DNA of 64,000 nt from positions 8,464,501-8,528,500 of the forward strand of contig CANTUR010000002.1 in assembly GCA_947683625.1 (NCBI GenBank), given 5' to 3'. This document shows positions 1 to 12,849 of this stretch, piece by piece. The stretch's first letter is position 1, and each line of letters opens with the position of its first letter. The position numbers and the translations under genes were made by a program. Source of the DNA: Mallotus nudiflorus. Taxonomy: Eukaryota; Streptophyta; Magnoliopsida; Malpighiales; Euphorbiaceae. The notes beneath the pieces are model-generated. The model made no database searches, was not told the origin of the DNA, and saw nothing but the letters and a program-made list of their open reading frames with translations.

Positions 1-340
1 AATTTTTTTTCTATTTTTAAGGTACTGTTTTTTTATCAATTTTTTTGCTCAATTTTTTTCTCAATATTTTTTAAGCTTAACATTTTTTTTAAGGTACTTT
101 CAACGTTCTTTTTTGCTCAAGATTTTTTTATTTTTAAGGTATTATCGTTATCTTTTTTTTCCTCAATGTTTTTTTTCACAATATTTTTTTATCTTCAAAA
201 TTCTTTTAAGGTACTATCTTCTTTTTTTTTTTTCTCAATATTATTTTTTTGCTCAACTTTTTTTTATTGTCTTCATTTTTTTTTCTCAATATTTTTTTTT
301 ATGTTGAGCATACCAATAGACTGTTACAATTCATGCCAAT
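1..340. repeat. T-rich low-complexity tract
   Basis: The plus strand is strongly T-rich, with runs of 6-12 T broken by recurring short words such as TTTTAAGGTACT (near 17, 89, 135 and 206) and CTCAATATTTTT. The units are too irregular to give a fixed period. The short reading frames here (Phe/Leu/Tyr-rich) reflect base composition only. The left edge is cut by the window, so the full extent is unknown. Confidence 0.6.
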
Positions 341-659
341 AGACTTTTAAGTTGATAATAATAGGATAATATATACTCACACTTTGTAGAGAACTGCATT
401 TTCTAGTCTTTATACAATTAGTTTTCAACCAATGAATTGATCCTTGCACTCATTGCAACTAGCTCTACATTAACTTTGTACAAAGATAGATGATAAATGT
501 CATAGTAGTACATACATGAACACTAAAAGATTTTTTTTATTAAAATTATATGTATGCTCCCATATATAGAACATAAAAATAAAAAGGGAAGATGTGAAAT
601 TCACTTCCTATAGACATTACTATTAATGAAGTTACTAGCTACATAATCATAATCCATTA

Positions 660-1338
660 TGTTTCTCCAATTCTTGGGTTTTGAGTGCGTGCCAAAAAAT
701 TGTTAGATTTGTGCAAGCATGCCAAAGGAGAAATTCTTCAAAATCAAACCAGACTTCTTTTCAGACTGATTGTGAATTCCAAGCTCCTTTACCACAATTT
801 GCTTGGATTTTAACAAGATTTAAATTAATAATGATAAGAGAAACTATTGGAAAATTAAAGGAGAGCATGTGTTGATTTTTAAAGCTTAGTACAAAATAAA
901 AGTAGAATAAAAGGAAGACAGTGCTATAAACTAAGGAAAATGACCGTAGCTAATAATGATTAGCTAATGATTATTGTTGATTGTAGATGTGTTGATGATT
1001 GGTTGTGTGTCCTTAATATGTGTTTTTCTCTTGTTTTTATAGGCATTTTGACTTACAGAATACTCCAAATTAATTCTCTAGCAGCATCTTAAGAGTCTTT
1101 GCCGTTTTGTGCAGGAATAAATTCATGCAATCTTTATCCCCAAGCAATCTAAACATTTGTCTCATCTCCAAAATCTTCTTGCATTAGCACCAAACTGTTC
1201 TATAAAAGCCAGTCTCCATAATCTTATTGTGCCTTGACCACTAAGTTGCATTGGACTAGGCTTTAAAATTTTAATTGAATCAAAGGGATCATTGGCCTTA
1301 ATATATTTTAGCTAAAAAATTTAATTATGGCACAAACA
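660..1338 (-). repeat. 3' LTR (by element orientation) of the minus-strand LARD-like element
   Basis: Starts TGTTTCTCC and ends GGCACAAACA on the plus strand, giving TG...CA termini. It is colinear with 7375-8051. On the element's own strand the bases just inside it (TGTGAAGAGCA) are only weakly purine-rich, so the polypurine tract is not well preserved. Confidence 0.8.
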
Positions 1339-1825
1339 ATGCTCTTCACATGTAATTAGCTTGGGTAATCCAATGCTAGTTTACATGTAAAATAAAAGTA
1401 TTCTTTTCCTATGTGAATATGCAAAATCAAAAATTTAGTGAGCTTAATAATCTAATAAACAAAAAGCACTAAGAAAAATCACAAAGAGAAGCCCAATATA
1501 GCATCTCAAATTTTTATCAAAGCAGTGAAAGGGCAAAAATAGGCTTTAAGAAATCTTCTATACTTTCCAACTCTCAATCTCAACCAAATTCCTTTTCTTC
1601 CTCAGAAAATTTCAATTTTTTGCAAAAAATTAATTGGAAAAAATCAATTAATTACTCATTAATTATCTAATTTCACAAAAATTCAGCATTCTCTGAACAC
1701 ATTTTCTTAATTTTTAACTCATTTTCTCCAAATACCCTTCAAAATTCAAATACCCAAGCATTGAATTGTTCAAAATCCACTTCACTCAATTTTATTTTCT
1801 CAAAATTTTCACAACACCTACAATT

Positions 1826-2000
<175 letters not shown>

Positions 2001-2039
2001 CCTTTCTTTTATTTTTCTCTCTTCTCATAGTCACTTTCT

Positions 2040-5000
2040 TCCTTTTTTGGTCAAAGCACCGTTGCCCACCGATCACTCCCCCTCTTTTACCAGATAGTGA
2101 CCCATTGAGGTAGAATAACTTCCACAAGCTGTTGCCACCATCAACTAGCCTAGGGCTACTGATTGCTCACATCCAACATGCAACAAATAGCCGCTTACAT
2201 TATCCACCTAGCTAGTCGCCAAGCAATAGACTACTGCTACCCCCCCATTGTCAGCAATGATAGCAAGTAGTGAATCATTGTTGTTGCTGTCTTCTTGTTG
2301 GGTAGCAGCAATCTTCACAGTGCTTCCCCATAAGAGCAAGACAGAGCTGCTCACTTTTATTCATTAGAGCACAATCCCCATGGTCAAATTTACACCAATT
2401 CAAAACCAAATCTTCAAGGACAAACATAAAATTTTCAATTAAAAGCTTATTCAAGGAAGAAATTCAGATAAGGTAATTTAATTTCCTGAAATCAATTTTC
2501 CATTATTTTTATATATTGAGATGTTGCTCCTATAGAAAATCAATGCTTAATGCACTTGTTATTTATTTTATTGATTGAGCATTGTAACTGATTGAAAAAA
2601 TTGAAACTTTATTTTGTCCTTGTCTTACAAATCACATTATCTCAATCCTTTACCAAGAATTATTTATAAATCTTCTAAAAATTTGGTTATCTTCCAATTT
2701 ATGAGTTTAATAATTAGCCAAAAATTAATTACCGATTCATCATTGGCCCAAAATTGTATGAATTCTAGCTGAATAATTTGTTTATTGATTTTTCGGGTTA
2801 GGTCCATATCGTGGGGGGCATTGCCCCTCGCACCACCTACGAGATCAGTTTTGGGACTCTGGGCTCGGGCCTATTGGCCCTCGCCCACTGTCTCGACCAT
2901 AGATCTCAAAAAAAATCCCTTTCGGGTTAAGCTCCAAAAATATTTCAGGTTGGGTTATAATTCAGGTCACACGTAAATTCTAGTCATTTAACAATTTCGT
3001 TTGTGAACTTGAAGTAAATGGCCACTCCTTGAAAAAACACAATTTTGTTTGTAAATTTAATGGCCAAACTTTAACCAAAAATTAATTTTTGGTCTTCTAT
3101 TAGTCTCATTGTTCTAAGAAAATTTAAATTGGCATTTATATACTTTGCTCTTTTAGTTGAAAATTTGCATTCAATTTTTCAGCTTTTCTTTGCCTTATGA
3201 TTTGCCAATTTTATATGTTGGAATATTGTACCTTAATCATGGGACAATGCAAGCTTTACTTGAGGAAAATGTGCTTGATGTTAATATTTGAGTTGGAAAA
3301 AAATTAAATTTGCAAATTTTAATTGGCTTTACTCCAAAATTAATTTGGACTTTGTTCAATGGTCTTGGCACTTTATGCACTTACACTTACTTATTTGGCC
3401 AACATTATGTATTTTAATGCCAACTTATATAGTCATATGGCCAAATTTACTCTAACCAAAATATTGGAATTTCAATTTGTCACTTGGTTTCTTTCAAGAA
3501 AATTTAGAATTTGACTTTTAAAAAATTCCTTTCAATCAAAACTTCATGTATCATGGCTTTTATTCACTTTCATCCTAATATTGCCAAGATTTTGTTCTTT
3601 CAATGTGGCCATATGCATGCTTAACTTAAAGACCTCAATCATAATACTAAATTACTCAAGCCAAAAGAACAAATTTAATTGTCTAGCTCTAAATGAACTT
3701 GGCACTTGGGTTAGCATTTACACACTTGTTTTCTCTTTAGTCAAAATTTATTTATTAGACTTATTTTAACTAAACATTTAAATTTTGGCAATTTATTTTC
3801 TGCATAAGGATCATTCTTATTTTGCAAAAATTTATCTTTTTTTTTTTCAAAAACTTCCATGGATGTTTTCAAGGCAAAAAATCATATGTTGCTTTTAGCT
3901 AAAGGTTCAACCAGCCTAGCATTCGACTAAGTTTTAAAAGACTTTTCTGGTTTTCACCATGTGATTTGTTGAACAGAATTAAACTTCTTTGAATTTCATT
4001 TTAGCAAGAAATGCCAAAATAATGATATGGAAAGCAAATATTATTTTTGTCTTAATAAACCAAAAATTCCGTAGTCTAGATGCAATTTTGGCCTCTAGAG
4101 CCAAAATAAAAATGCACATTAATTTTTGCTTCTATTTTTGTCAAAAATTTATTCCCAACTTGATTATCTTTAGGTGAACTTCTACAGCGCCTCATTCTTT
4201 ATACTAAGCTTTAACCATTATTTCCATGGTTCATAATGTTGCTTTGGTACCAAAATTTAAAAATATTTTTAGCCTAATATCCATGAACTTAAGTTGAGCA
4301 TTATTTCCCTAGCCAATTTTGTGAATCATAGCCACATTTTTGCAATTTTTAGCATAACTTCATATTTTAGCTTATAACTTATTATTAATTTCTCTAAAGC
4401 CCTAAAGCCTTAAAAATGTATTTCATCAAGACAAATATTTTGTATAATATTCTATCAAAATTACCTTTTCAAACTTTCATTCTCAATAGGGTTTGGCCAA
4501 GGTAAAATGAGTTTCTCATAGCCTCAAATTTAATTAAAGTTATTAAGTAAATTATAGAACTTTATTATGAATTTTCTAACAATTTTAAGTTTTAGGCAAG
4601 AGTTATTTTAGCCTATTAGACCAAAATAATCATGTCAAGCTCATTTTTTACTTGTACTGGCATTCTTTGTCATGGGGAAATGCACAAAACCTATTGCCAC
4701 TTTTGTTTCTCTCTAAAACACTTCTCTATATTTATTTTAGCAAAATTTTGCCAAATTTTAATCTCTTGTGGGATTTATTTATTTAATTTAGCCTTTGTTG
4801 AGCTGAATACAATGTTTCTTTAAATGGTTACATTTATCCATCTTTAGAAATTAATTTTCTTAGGGAAAAAGGTGTTTTGCTTATTTTCTATGCATGATCT
4901 GCATGTTCCAACATCTGTAACTTGGTACAATATTTATTGTCATATAAACAAAATAGCATATGGCTTATAAAAATCACAAACACTTAACAGTTTTATGTTT

Positions 5001-5890
5001 TCACACAACAAATTTATTTATTTTAGCAAACAATTGCCAAAATAATGTTTGCTCCTATAACAAATCACATTCTCAGGCAATTTTTTTTAATGGCCAAATT
5101 AATTAATTATTTAGACTTTTTGTTTGTTATTTCCTTGTCTGGGAATTTATAGTATGCTATATATGCTTTTATTGTTGTGCACCTTGGGGATTTTAATTTA
5201 TCTTGACCTTTTATAAGCGTTTGATCTTGATAATGAAGATGAATCCACTGTCTTGTGTTTTAGGGATTTTGCTTGTCTATTTTCCATTAACTAGATTTTT
5301 CAATGTTTTGCACCATTGATCACACCACAGCCATGCATCATAATTCCCAATTTTCAATAGTTATGCTATTGAAATTTTGTCAATACATCACCAATCACTG
5401 TATTTATTCACACACTAAAACATACTGGAAAAATAATAGTAAATAGAAACACACCAAAATTCAAACTTGCAATAATAAGTAAAACACTAACAAACTTGTA
5501 GAATTCAAACTTTATTTATCTAATATAATGGCTATCAAACCAAATTAGAAACCAAAAACCAAAATATTGCCATTAAATGGCAATTTCTTGTTTAGAGAGG
5601 CCAGTTATTTATTTATTTTCATTTAGTTTTTATTTTGCCACATATTGGGAAATATTTTCAGCTCCACTTCCTTTTACACCCCTCTTAGTCTTAATATTGA
5701 AGTAACATTCAACTACTTGATATGCAAAACAATCCCTTTTAATGCTCAGTATTTCATTTGTATTTTGCATAAAAAGAAAATATTAAGGGATTTTTTGTCA
5801 TCAATAATAATTGAAAAAACCATTATTACTTTATTAATTACCTCTCTTGATGTCCTTTGGATGACCCATTTTATTTCTCCTAGGAAAGTT
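2040..5890. other. Non-coding interior of the LARD-like element
   Basis: I found no credible gene or domain here on either strand. Most of it is AT-rich with a recurrent GCCAAA/TTTGGC word (frequent from 3000 to 5100). One GC-richer islet at 2795-2905 contains the palindrome GGGCCTATTGGCCC. Fragments around 5640-5900 are open for up to 84 codons but resemble nothing I recognise. Confidence 0.5.
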
Positions 5891-5899
5891 AGCCCCTGA

Positions 5900-7365
5900 G
5901 TGCAGAACCTAGTGACATTTTTCTTAGCCTTTTGTATCAGGGACTCCTTTTTATCAAAATGTGGATTCTCTATAGCTTTAGGCCTGAGTTTGACCTTAGA
6001 ATTAGGTTTGATCTTCTATTCAAATGTTCTTTGTTTATGTAGTCTTCTTTTTTGAATATGAGCTAGATTACAATCTTCTTTTCTACAATTTTCTTTATTC
6101 CTTACCCTTCACCACTGCTTGTTTGGTGGAGCATACTGTAGCACTATAAATCTAGGTTGTATAGGCCTCCCATTCTTCCTTAGGTTATATATGTAATTTT
6201 TTTAAAGAAATTTAGATCATGTGGCCTTTTATCTGATGGTAAAAATTCTTATAAGAAACTAGCTGTCAATGACTTGTGAACCTGTTTAGACTTATGTTGC
6301 AAGCTTGAACCAACTTTTTTTCCTCTATTTTCTTTTTCAAATCCACATCAATAGAATTGGTGGATACCATTGAGGAAAGTGAATTTTCCTCTATTAACTT
6401 TATCTCCTTTTCTACATTCAGGTTCACTTCCATCCTTAGGGTTTGAGGAGAAGACAAATGGTCAGGAACTAGTGTTTGATAAATTGATTTTTTCTTAAGT
6501 AAAATGTCACCTTTTGTGTTTTGTTCCAATCCTTTGAGAATTATTTCCTATTCCAAGGGAAGTAGTATGTGAACTTGAGGAATTGATTATTTCTCATGTG
6601 TACTCCCTATGCTTTACTTTTTTCCCTGGGAAATGACACTTTTGCTTGGGGAAAAGGCATATGTGCCTAGGGATTTGGCATGTAACCTTGGGGAAATTTG
6701 TCCCCCATGCCTTTTCCTTTTTGTTCATATAATACTGGCTGCAAGGCTAGGTTAGTCCTTTCATCAATGACTAATTGAACTTCTGGAATTTTTACAGAAT
6801 TGGCAAACTCCTCCTGAGCTATGTTTGGCTTGGATATAGTAGTATGTTGTTTAGATGACTATTCATTCAATTTGGAAAATGGTTGCACAGTATCCTGTAA
6901 CATTTTTTCAAAGCCTTGCTTCAAGGAATTCTCAATTCTTTTCTTCAAGGAATTCTTAAAGCCTTGCTTCAGAGAATTCTTAAAGCCTTGCTTCAGAGAA
7001 TTCTTAAAGCCTTGCTTCAAGGAATTCTTAAAACCTTGCTTCAGGGAATTAACAATTTAAGGTATTGCATCCTATAGAACTTTTTTAAAAGCTTGAGAAT
7101 TAGTACTCTCAACAGCAACATCAACAACTTTTAGAATTTGATCTATTTGGTTAATCAAGTTGTCTTTTGTGATATTCAAAGTTTGGCTTGAATAGCCAAA
7201 AGATGCCTCAATCCAAAAGTGATCCTGAGGCAGTAATGCTAAATGCATTAAGTCTTTATCCCAGAAATCACCTAGGTTTACATGTCAATTGTTGGTCCAG
7301 TAACTAAATTTAAAATTTTCTTTTTTAAATTTGTTCATCTTTTTGCAACATGTCCCATCAAGCAT
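5900..7365 (-). pseudogene. Gag-like coding remnant of the LARD element
   Basis: On the minus strand, just after the right LTR, a broken reading frame can be followed. It begins around CCKKMNKFKKENFKFSYWT, continues through FWDKDLMHLALLPQDHFWIE and DNLINQIDQILKVVDVAVES, then an octapeptide array, and then a stretch containing QEEFANSVKIPEVQLVIDE. A second open stretch (6266-6529) is rich in Lys and Glu. Several in-frame stops interrupt it (for example near 7077, 7059 and 6860). The position next to the 5' LTR and the charged, helical, coiled-coil-like composition fit a gag-type protein, but I see no CCHC knuckle and recognise no family. It could also be captured host coding sequence. Confidence 0.4.
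6912..7051 (-). repeat. 24-bp tandem repeat encoding an octapeptide
   Basis: Four units with exact 24-bp spacing are anchored at 6961, 6985, 7009 and 7033, and a more diverged pair lies at 6912-6960. On the minus strand the unit encodes N-S-L-K-Q-G-F-K, so the array is in frame with the gag-like remnant. The 24-bp length (eight codons) preserved the frame. Confidence 0.75.
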
Positions 7366-7374
7366 GCTAAAAAT

Positions 7375-8051
7375 TCTTTCTCCAATTTTTAGTTTTCAAA
7401 TGCATGCCAAAAGATTGTTGGATTTTTGTGAGCGTACCAAAGGAGAAATTCTTCAAAATAAAACTTGACTTCTTTTGAGACTGATTGTGAATTCCCAAGC
7501 TCCTTTACCATAAATTGCTTGGATTTCAACAAGATTTAAATTAATAATGATAAGATAAACTATTGAAAATTAAGAGAAAACTTGTATTGATTTTTGAGGC
7601 TTAGTACAAATAAGAGAATAATAAAAGGAAGATAGTGCCATAAACTAAGGAAAATGATAGTAGCTAATAATGATTGGTTAATGATAATTATTGATTGTAG
7701 ATGTGTTGATGATTGGTTATGTGCCCTTAATATATGTTCTTCTCTTATTTTTATAGGCATTTTGACTTGCAGACTACTCCAAATTAATTCTCCAATAACA
7801 ACACAAGAGTCTCTACCTTTTTATGCAGGAATAAATTCACACAACCTTTATCCCCAAGCAACTAAAAAGTTGTCTCATCTTTAGAATCTTTTTGCTTTGG
7901 CATGAAGCTATTCTATAAAAGTCAATCTCCAAAATCTTCTTGTGCCTTAACCACTAAATTGCACTAGACTAGGCTTTAAAATTTTAATTGAATCAAAGGG
8001 ATCATTGGCCTTAATATATTTTAGCCAAAAAATTTAATTGTGGCACAAACA
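7375..8051 (-). repeat. 5' LTR (by element orientation) of the minus-strand LARD-like element
   Basis: This copy aligns with 660-1338 almost end to end. Shared blocks include the stretch around AGGAGAAATTCTTCAAAAT, the run GATGTGTTGATGATTGGTT, and the terminal GGCACAAACA. Read on the minus strand it starts TGTTTGTGCC. By eye it differs from its partner at roughly one base in ten with small indels, so the insertion is not recent. Confidence 0.8.
7747..7756 (-). promoter_or_regulatory. TATA-like box in the LARD 5' LTR
   Basis: The minus strand reads CCTATAAAAATAAG, a good plant TATA box about 300 bp into the LTR as transcribed. The equivalent place in the other LTR (near 1033-1042) reads CTATAAAAACAAG, so the motif is retained in both copies. 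It is the main evidence for the element's orientation after the gag-like frame. Confidence 0.45.
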
Positions 8052-8265
8052 CATTCATTTTTATGTTATAGGTGCAATTTCAAAAAATTCATACTAATAA
8101 ACAAAATTTTCCCTTTTTCTATTTTTAAAGAATACGAATTTTAATTTTTTTTTACTTTGATTTGAATATTAAAATGTCTAATAATTTTTTTTTCAAAAAT
8201 AATTATCTTAAACATATTCATCATTTATATATAACATGTTTACAATTTTTATGGCATATTTGTAA

Positions 8266-8271
8266 CATCCA

Positions 8272-8307
<36 letters not shown>

Positions 8308-8560
8308 AAAAGAAAAGAAAAGAAAAGAAAAGAAAAAAACCAAAAAATAACAAAAAACAGCAATACTGAAAAACAAAAAGTAACAACACTAAAAAATAAA
8401 AGCAGCAAAAAGTAATAACACTAAAAAATGCAACAACACTGAAAAACAGAAGCAATAACAAGAAAATACACTAAAAATAGAAACCATAAAAAACAATAAT
8501 TGGAAAGCAACAAAAAACAATAGAAAAAAAAAAAGAAACAATTAATCATAAGTAGCTACT
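8266..8560. repeat. A-rich simple-sequence tract
   Basis: A run of about 36 A (8272-8306) passes into (AAAAG)n and then into irregular repeats of AACACTAAAAAAT and AGCAACAAAAAAC type words up to about 8530. The frames on both strands (poly-Lys, poly-Phe) are not genes. Confidence 0.9.
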
Positions 8561-9468
8561 TACTTCTTGTTCAAAATTTAGTTAAGGATGAAATTAATTA
8601 CAGGTACCATTCATAACTAATAACCTTGTCTAGGTTATACGGTACATGCAGTATCTCAACATTATATAATTTAGCTATTAATGTCCAATAAAAAATAAAG
8701 GCATGTTAGATTTCCTCTATCAATTAATAATTAAAAAATTAACAAGAAAAGAAAAGAAGACAATACATTTTTCCCATCATTATCCTTAACATTGACTAGA
8801 CTATTTGAAAAGAAAACAAATTTTCAGTGTTTATTGAGTTGTATTGCATGTCATCATGTGGAGGTGATGTTTCAAAAATTACAATAATGTCTTGCTCACT
8901 TTAGAAAAATTTAACCAACATAAGACAAAATTTGTTAAAATTGTGAGAACCCATAGAGTAATGACATCAAAGAATTTTAATGATTTTTCATTAGGGTTCC
9001 TTCCTCTCCCTTCCAAAGGCAACTTCATCCATGCTTTGCCTTTATCGCTAATATCTACCACTAGATGCCATAAATCTAGGATACGGCTTATAAGCCTTTA
9101 TAGGCCACCAAATAAACCCTAAAACTATTGCAATCCCACTTTAAATCCTACCCTCACCATTGTAACCCTTCTTAATTTTCTATCTCCTACAGACCTTATA
9201 ATCTATATAGAAAACATTGTTAAGTGATAAAAATTTCTTAATTATTCTTATTTGTATTGCCAACCACATTCTCCACAACACAAGAAAAATCATAAAATGC
9301 ATTCAACCCATATATTAATATCATTTAAGCTTATTTATTAACCTCTCAATTATGAAAGTTTCAAGGAGCCTATATAAAGACCAAATTTTTACTTCTACTT
9401 CCCCCAAGAGAAGAGCCTAGTGACTTTTAAGTGCATAGTGGAATTTAAATGTTTTGCAAAACCTTTAT
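8561..9468. other. Intergenic DNA between two LTR elements
   Basis: No gene recognised. Two overlapping frames of 60-76 codons (8879-9122, opposite strands) have no recognisable domain. A TATATAAAG word occurs at 9371-9379, about 90 bp before the next element's LTR; it could be an old promoter, but no transcript-like sequence follows. Confidence 0.4.
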
Positions 9469-11491
9469 TATCATACCTCAAATTTGACTATCCTCAAAAA
9501 GATTAAAAGATGAAACGAATCTTTGAAAAGACTAGATTCTGCTCATTCATAACACCTATGAACTGTGCAACCCTAAAACCCTAACTGATCCTACCAGTGT
9601 GCGAAATCAATCACCAAGCCATTAAGTTGTGCTCTAATCTTATGAAATACAAATTATCGGGACAATAAGGGGCTTATTTTGAGAATCTTCTCTCGAAAGA
9701 TGCAACTTATTAAGTCGGTGTTTATTTCATCAGATCATTAACTAATTTCATAAAAAATAAAAATTGATTTTGATAAAATAGACTTTAGAAACACATCCAG
9801 AAAGCTCCAAAATCTCCAAAATGATCCTAAAATAGTCTAAAATAACCCGAGAATTACCGTGCATCACCTAGAAGTGTGCATGTAGCCACGAACACCCCTG
9901 GGTGTCACATGCTAAAATTAAAGCCAATTCAGAAAAAATGGACTCTAAGAAAGCATTTGGAAGACTCTAAAACCTCTAAAAGTGGTCTCAAAATAATCCA
10001 AAACACCTAAGAATTAGTGCACATCTCTTTGAAGTGCATGTATAAACCCTTAGGTATTATGCACTAAAATTGAGGCTAAATTATAAAAAATAGACTCTAG
10101 AAATGCGTTTAGAAAGCCCAAAAACCTTAGGAACCTACCTTAAAATAGCTTGAAAAAGCCCCAAATTGAGTGTGTAACGTGCAAAAGTGTGCCTAACCAC
10201 TTGCGAGCACATGTGTCCATTGCCAGTGTGTGACCACGTGCTAAGTGCACAATCATGTTTACTTCGTATGGGAAAATGCTTTGTCTTAAGGATGTGCGTC
10301 TAACTACATTTATACCCCCCTCTTCCTCACATTTTGCACTATAAATAGGTGTATGGACACTCTTTTTTGATGGGGAAGTAAGAGGAAACACATGCACACT
10401 TAAAAAATTTTTTTTTCTTAAAGGCACTATAAACCCACTTCCATACAGTTTTAGCTTTCCCACTACATTTTTCATAGGTTATTAGGTCTCCCTTTGACCA
10501 AACCTAACCTTATATTTGTCAAAACACGCTTCAAAGGTATACAAACTAGCATCATTTACATGTCATTTTGAACCTCTCAATAAGGAAAACTTGATAATCC
10601 CTCGAAGCTAAAACTTCAAAATCGACATAAGCTCAGTCGAATCTAAGAACCATATAATCATTTTAGCACATTTATTTTATCATACTGCATTTATTTTATT
10701 GTCATCAGTATTTATGAATATTACTGTGCTTATATAATAAGACTGGCAATTTGCATGTTATGTGAATAATTTAGACTATTTTTTCTTGTCTCATTTCATT
10801 ATTTTGCATCCTCTAGTTTTGAAACTTGAAATGATGCCATAAATATCAATAACATGAAAAGTTTGTATTATGGACTAGGGTCATCATGCTCATGGTCCAG
10901 TGATGTCACCATGCATCCACTATATTGTCATCACATATCATCATAGCATAAATAATCACTGCAAACATGCATGATTGTATACATTTTGCTTACTCTTTCA
11001 AATGATTAAATGTCAATTGCTTATCTCATTATTCATATGATCGGGCAAGCTACGTGCATAGTCGTGCTAACCTTACATGTTCATTATATCTAAGTTAGAT
11101 TTATGTTTTTGTAATCCTTTTTTCTTTTATATGTATTTTTCAAGGAAAGCAATGTAGTAATGGTATCTTCAGCTTTATTATCTTCCATTATTTGATGTGT
11201 TATGTGAATGTTATACAAACTATCATTACCGAAACTAGGGTGTTATGGTGGCTATACATTGAATATCGTTTAATGAGAAATAGTTAAAAAGTATATATGA
11301 TCCCCCGAACACGAAAAACTATACTAGGGGCAATACTTGTTAAGTGACTTGATATTGTCCCTTTTTTTCCTATTTTCTAAAAATCGGTTGGCGACTCCAT
11401 AAAAAAAAAAATTTCTTGTCCCTCTCGAGACCAATCATTTATCCTTATTTGGTAAAGTTGCCATGTCCCTCGAATACCAGCCGATCGCTCA
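9469..11491 (+). repeat. 5' LTR of the Tat/Ogre-like element
   Basis: Starts TATCATACCTCAAATTTG and ends GATCGCTCA. The usual TG start reads TA in both copies. It aligns along its whole length with 21611-23558, including the shared block CATTTTGCAYTATAAATAGG and the T-rich end with AAAGTT..ATGTCCCTC. It ends just before a tRNA-like primer site. Confidence 0.85.
10340..10349 (+). promoter_or_regulatory. TATA box in the 5' LTR
   Basis: TATAAATAGG lies about 870 bp into the LTR, preceded by a TTCCTCACATTTTGCAC block that is also present before the same box in the 3' LTR (22428-22437). It marks the probable U3/R boundary, with transcription expected to start about 25-35 bp downstream. Confidence 0.65.
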
Positions 11492-11494
11492 TAG

Positions 11495-11510
11495 TGGCAA
11501 CTCCATTGGT
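11495..11510 (+). other. Primer-binding site, tRNA-Arg-like
   Basis: TGGCAACTCCATTGG follows the LTR after a 3-bp spacer. It resembles the TGGCGACTCC... primer site reported for Ogre elements, which pair with tRNA-Arg; the CG to CA change is what methylation decay would give. A similar word (TTGGCGACTCCAT) also occurs inside the LTR near 11388. Confidence 0.55.
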
Positions 11511-12849
11511 TATTTCTAAATAAGAGAGATTAACTAAAAAATGACTATTTCTCATTATGCAATACTCAATCGTATAGAGCCCCTTATTAGTACATTTTCA
11601 TTACATATCACATGTGCACCATTAGTCCTTAAAACCTTGATAATACTGAATGACATTGCCACCATGATTCCACTCGAGTCATGGGGCCATAAAGATAGGT
11701 ATTATCACCTTTATTCTTTACTCGTGCATTCGCTGGACTCATCTAACAAGAGTCTGTCACCCAAGTCCTAAAGAGGGGCAATCAAGTTATTAAAAGAATG
11801 CTAGAATCACTGACTGGAGTTCTTAACCCTAATCATAAGGGGGCATTCTCGCTAAATGAACCCTTAGCATATTACCTTGAATTAACTCATATAGATAAGC
11901 TAGTAGTAACATCCATTAGGATTCCACCAAGCCATGCATGCTATCCTTATCCTAATGCTGTCCATTTGACATGATTTTCATAAATGACATGATTCTCCTA
12001 GTGTTAATCACTGAATGATGTCATCATATCAGTTTTCATAGAATGTTTATGCTTAGATCCACATGATTCTCATCTACTTTGTGCAAGCCCGAAGCATAAG
12101 GAATGATAAGAATTATGTACCTCAGTTTGAATAGTCTATGCGAACTAACAAATAATGACATCCCTCGATGACTGAACTTATGAGATGTCATCCATTTATT
12201 CTTATCAAATCAAATGAACGGGTTAGGAATTCAACTAGATTGTGGACCTTTATATCAAAAAAATAAAACTATAAACTATTGAATGATACTTTCATGACTC
12301 CTGGTTAATATATTAAATATCAATATAGGGGCAAGAACTTAGGCCCTTTTTGATTGACCTTGGCCCTACGCACATGGGAGCATATGAGCTCTGGACATCA
12401 TTTGAAGCCCAACTATTCACATTGACATTATGTGATTACCTAAAATACATTTTGGTATTATTCCTCCATTTACCCTTTGGTTTTGATCCACAGAAATTGA
12501 AATAGCCTAGTTTTGAGAGCCATAGGCCCCTAATGACTATAGGTTTGAAACCTACCTAGGAAAGAAACTGAATGACCCCGTGGAGAAATAAGGTTAGAAG
12601 TGAGAGCTTGTTTATGATTGGTTTGTTCACTGTGCAATAAATACTAACCAACTTTCTAATCATGCATACATAATATAAATGTAGATAACATGAACTAACC
12701 ACTATTTTTTGCAGCAATGATCATCTTTCATTATAGGGTTTTACATCCACTCCATGCGTACATGCTCACCCTTTTCTTTTGTAGGCACACGTCATGCATC
12801 ATTCATTTAGCTAACCTTAATAAATGTACAAGAATAAAATGTTTAAACA
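11511..12849 (+). other. Untranslated leader of the Tat/Ogre-like element
   Basis: No recognisable coding sequence on either strand. A 76-codon plus-strand frame at 11541 has no detectable domain. A leader longer than 1 kb is normal for this lineage. Confidence 0.5.

Noticed and set aside
9570..9590. Interstitial telomere repeat (AACCCTAAAACCCTAAC)
   Set aside because: Only about two units, and the same place in the 3' LTR carries the same word, so it is part of the LTR.
10140..10475. 111-codon minus-strand frame in the gypsy 5' LTR
   Set aside because: Not conserved as an open frame in the matching part of the 3' LTR (only a shorter, different frame there).
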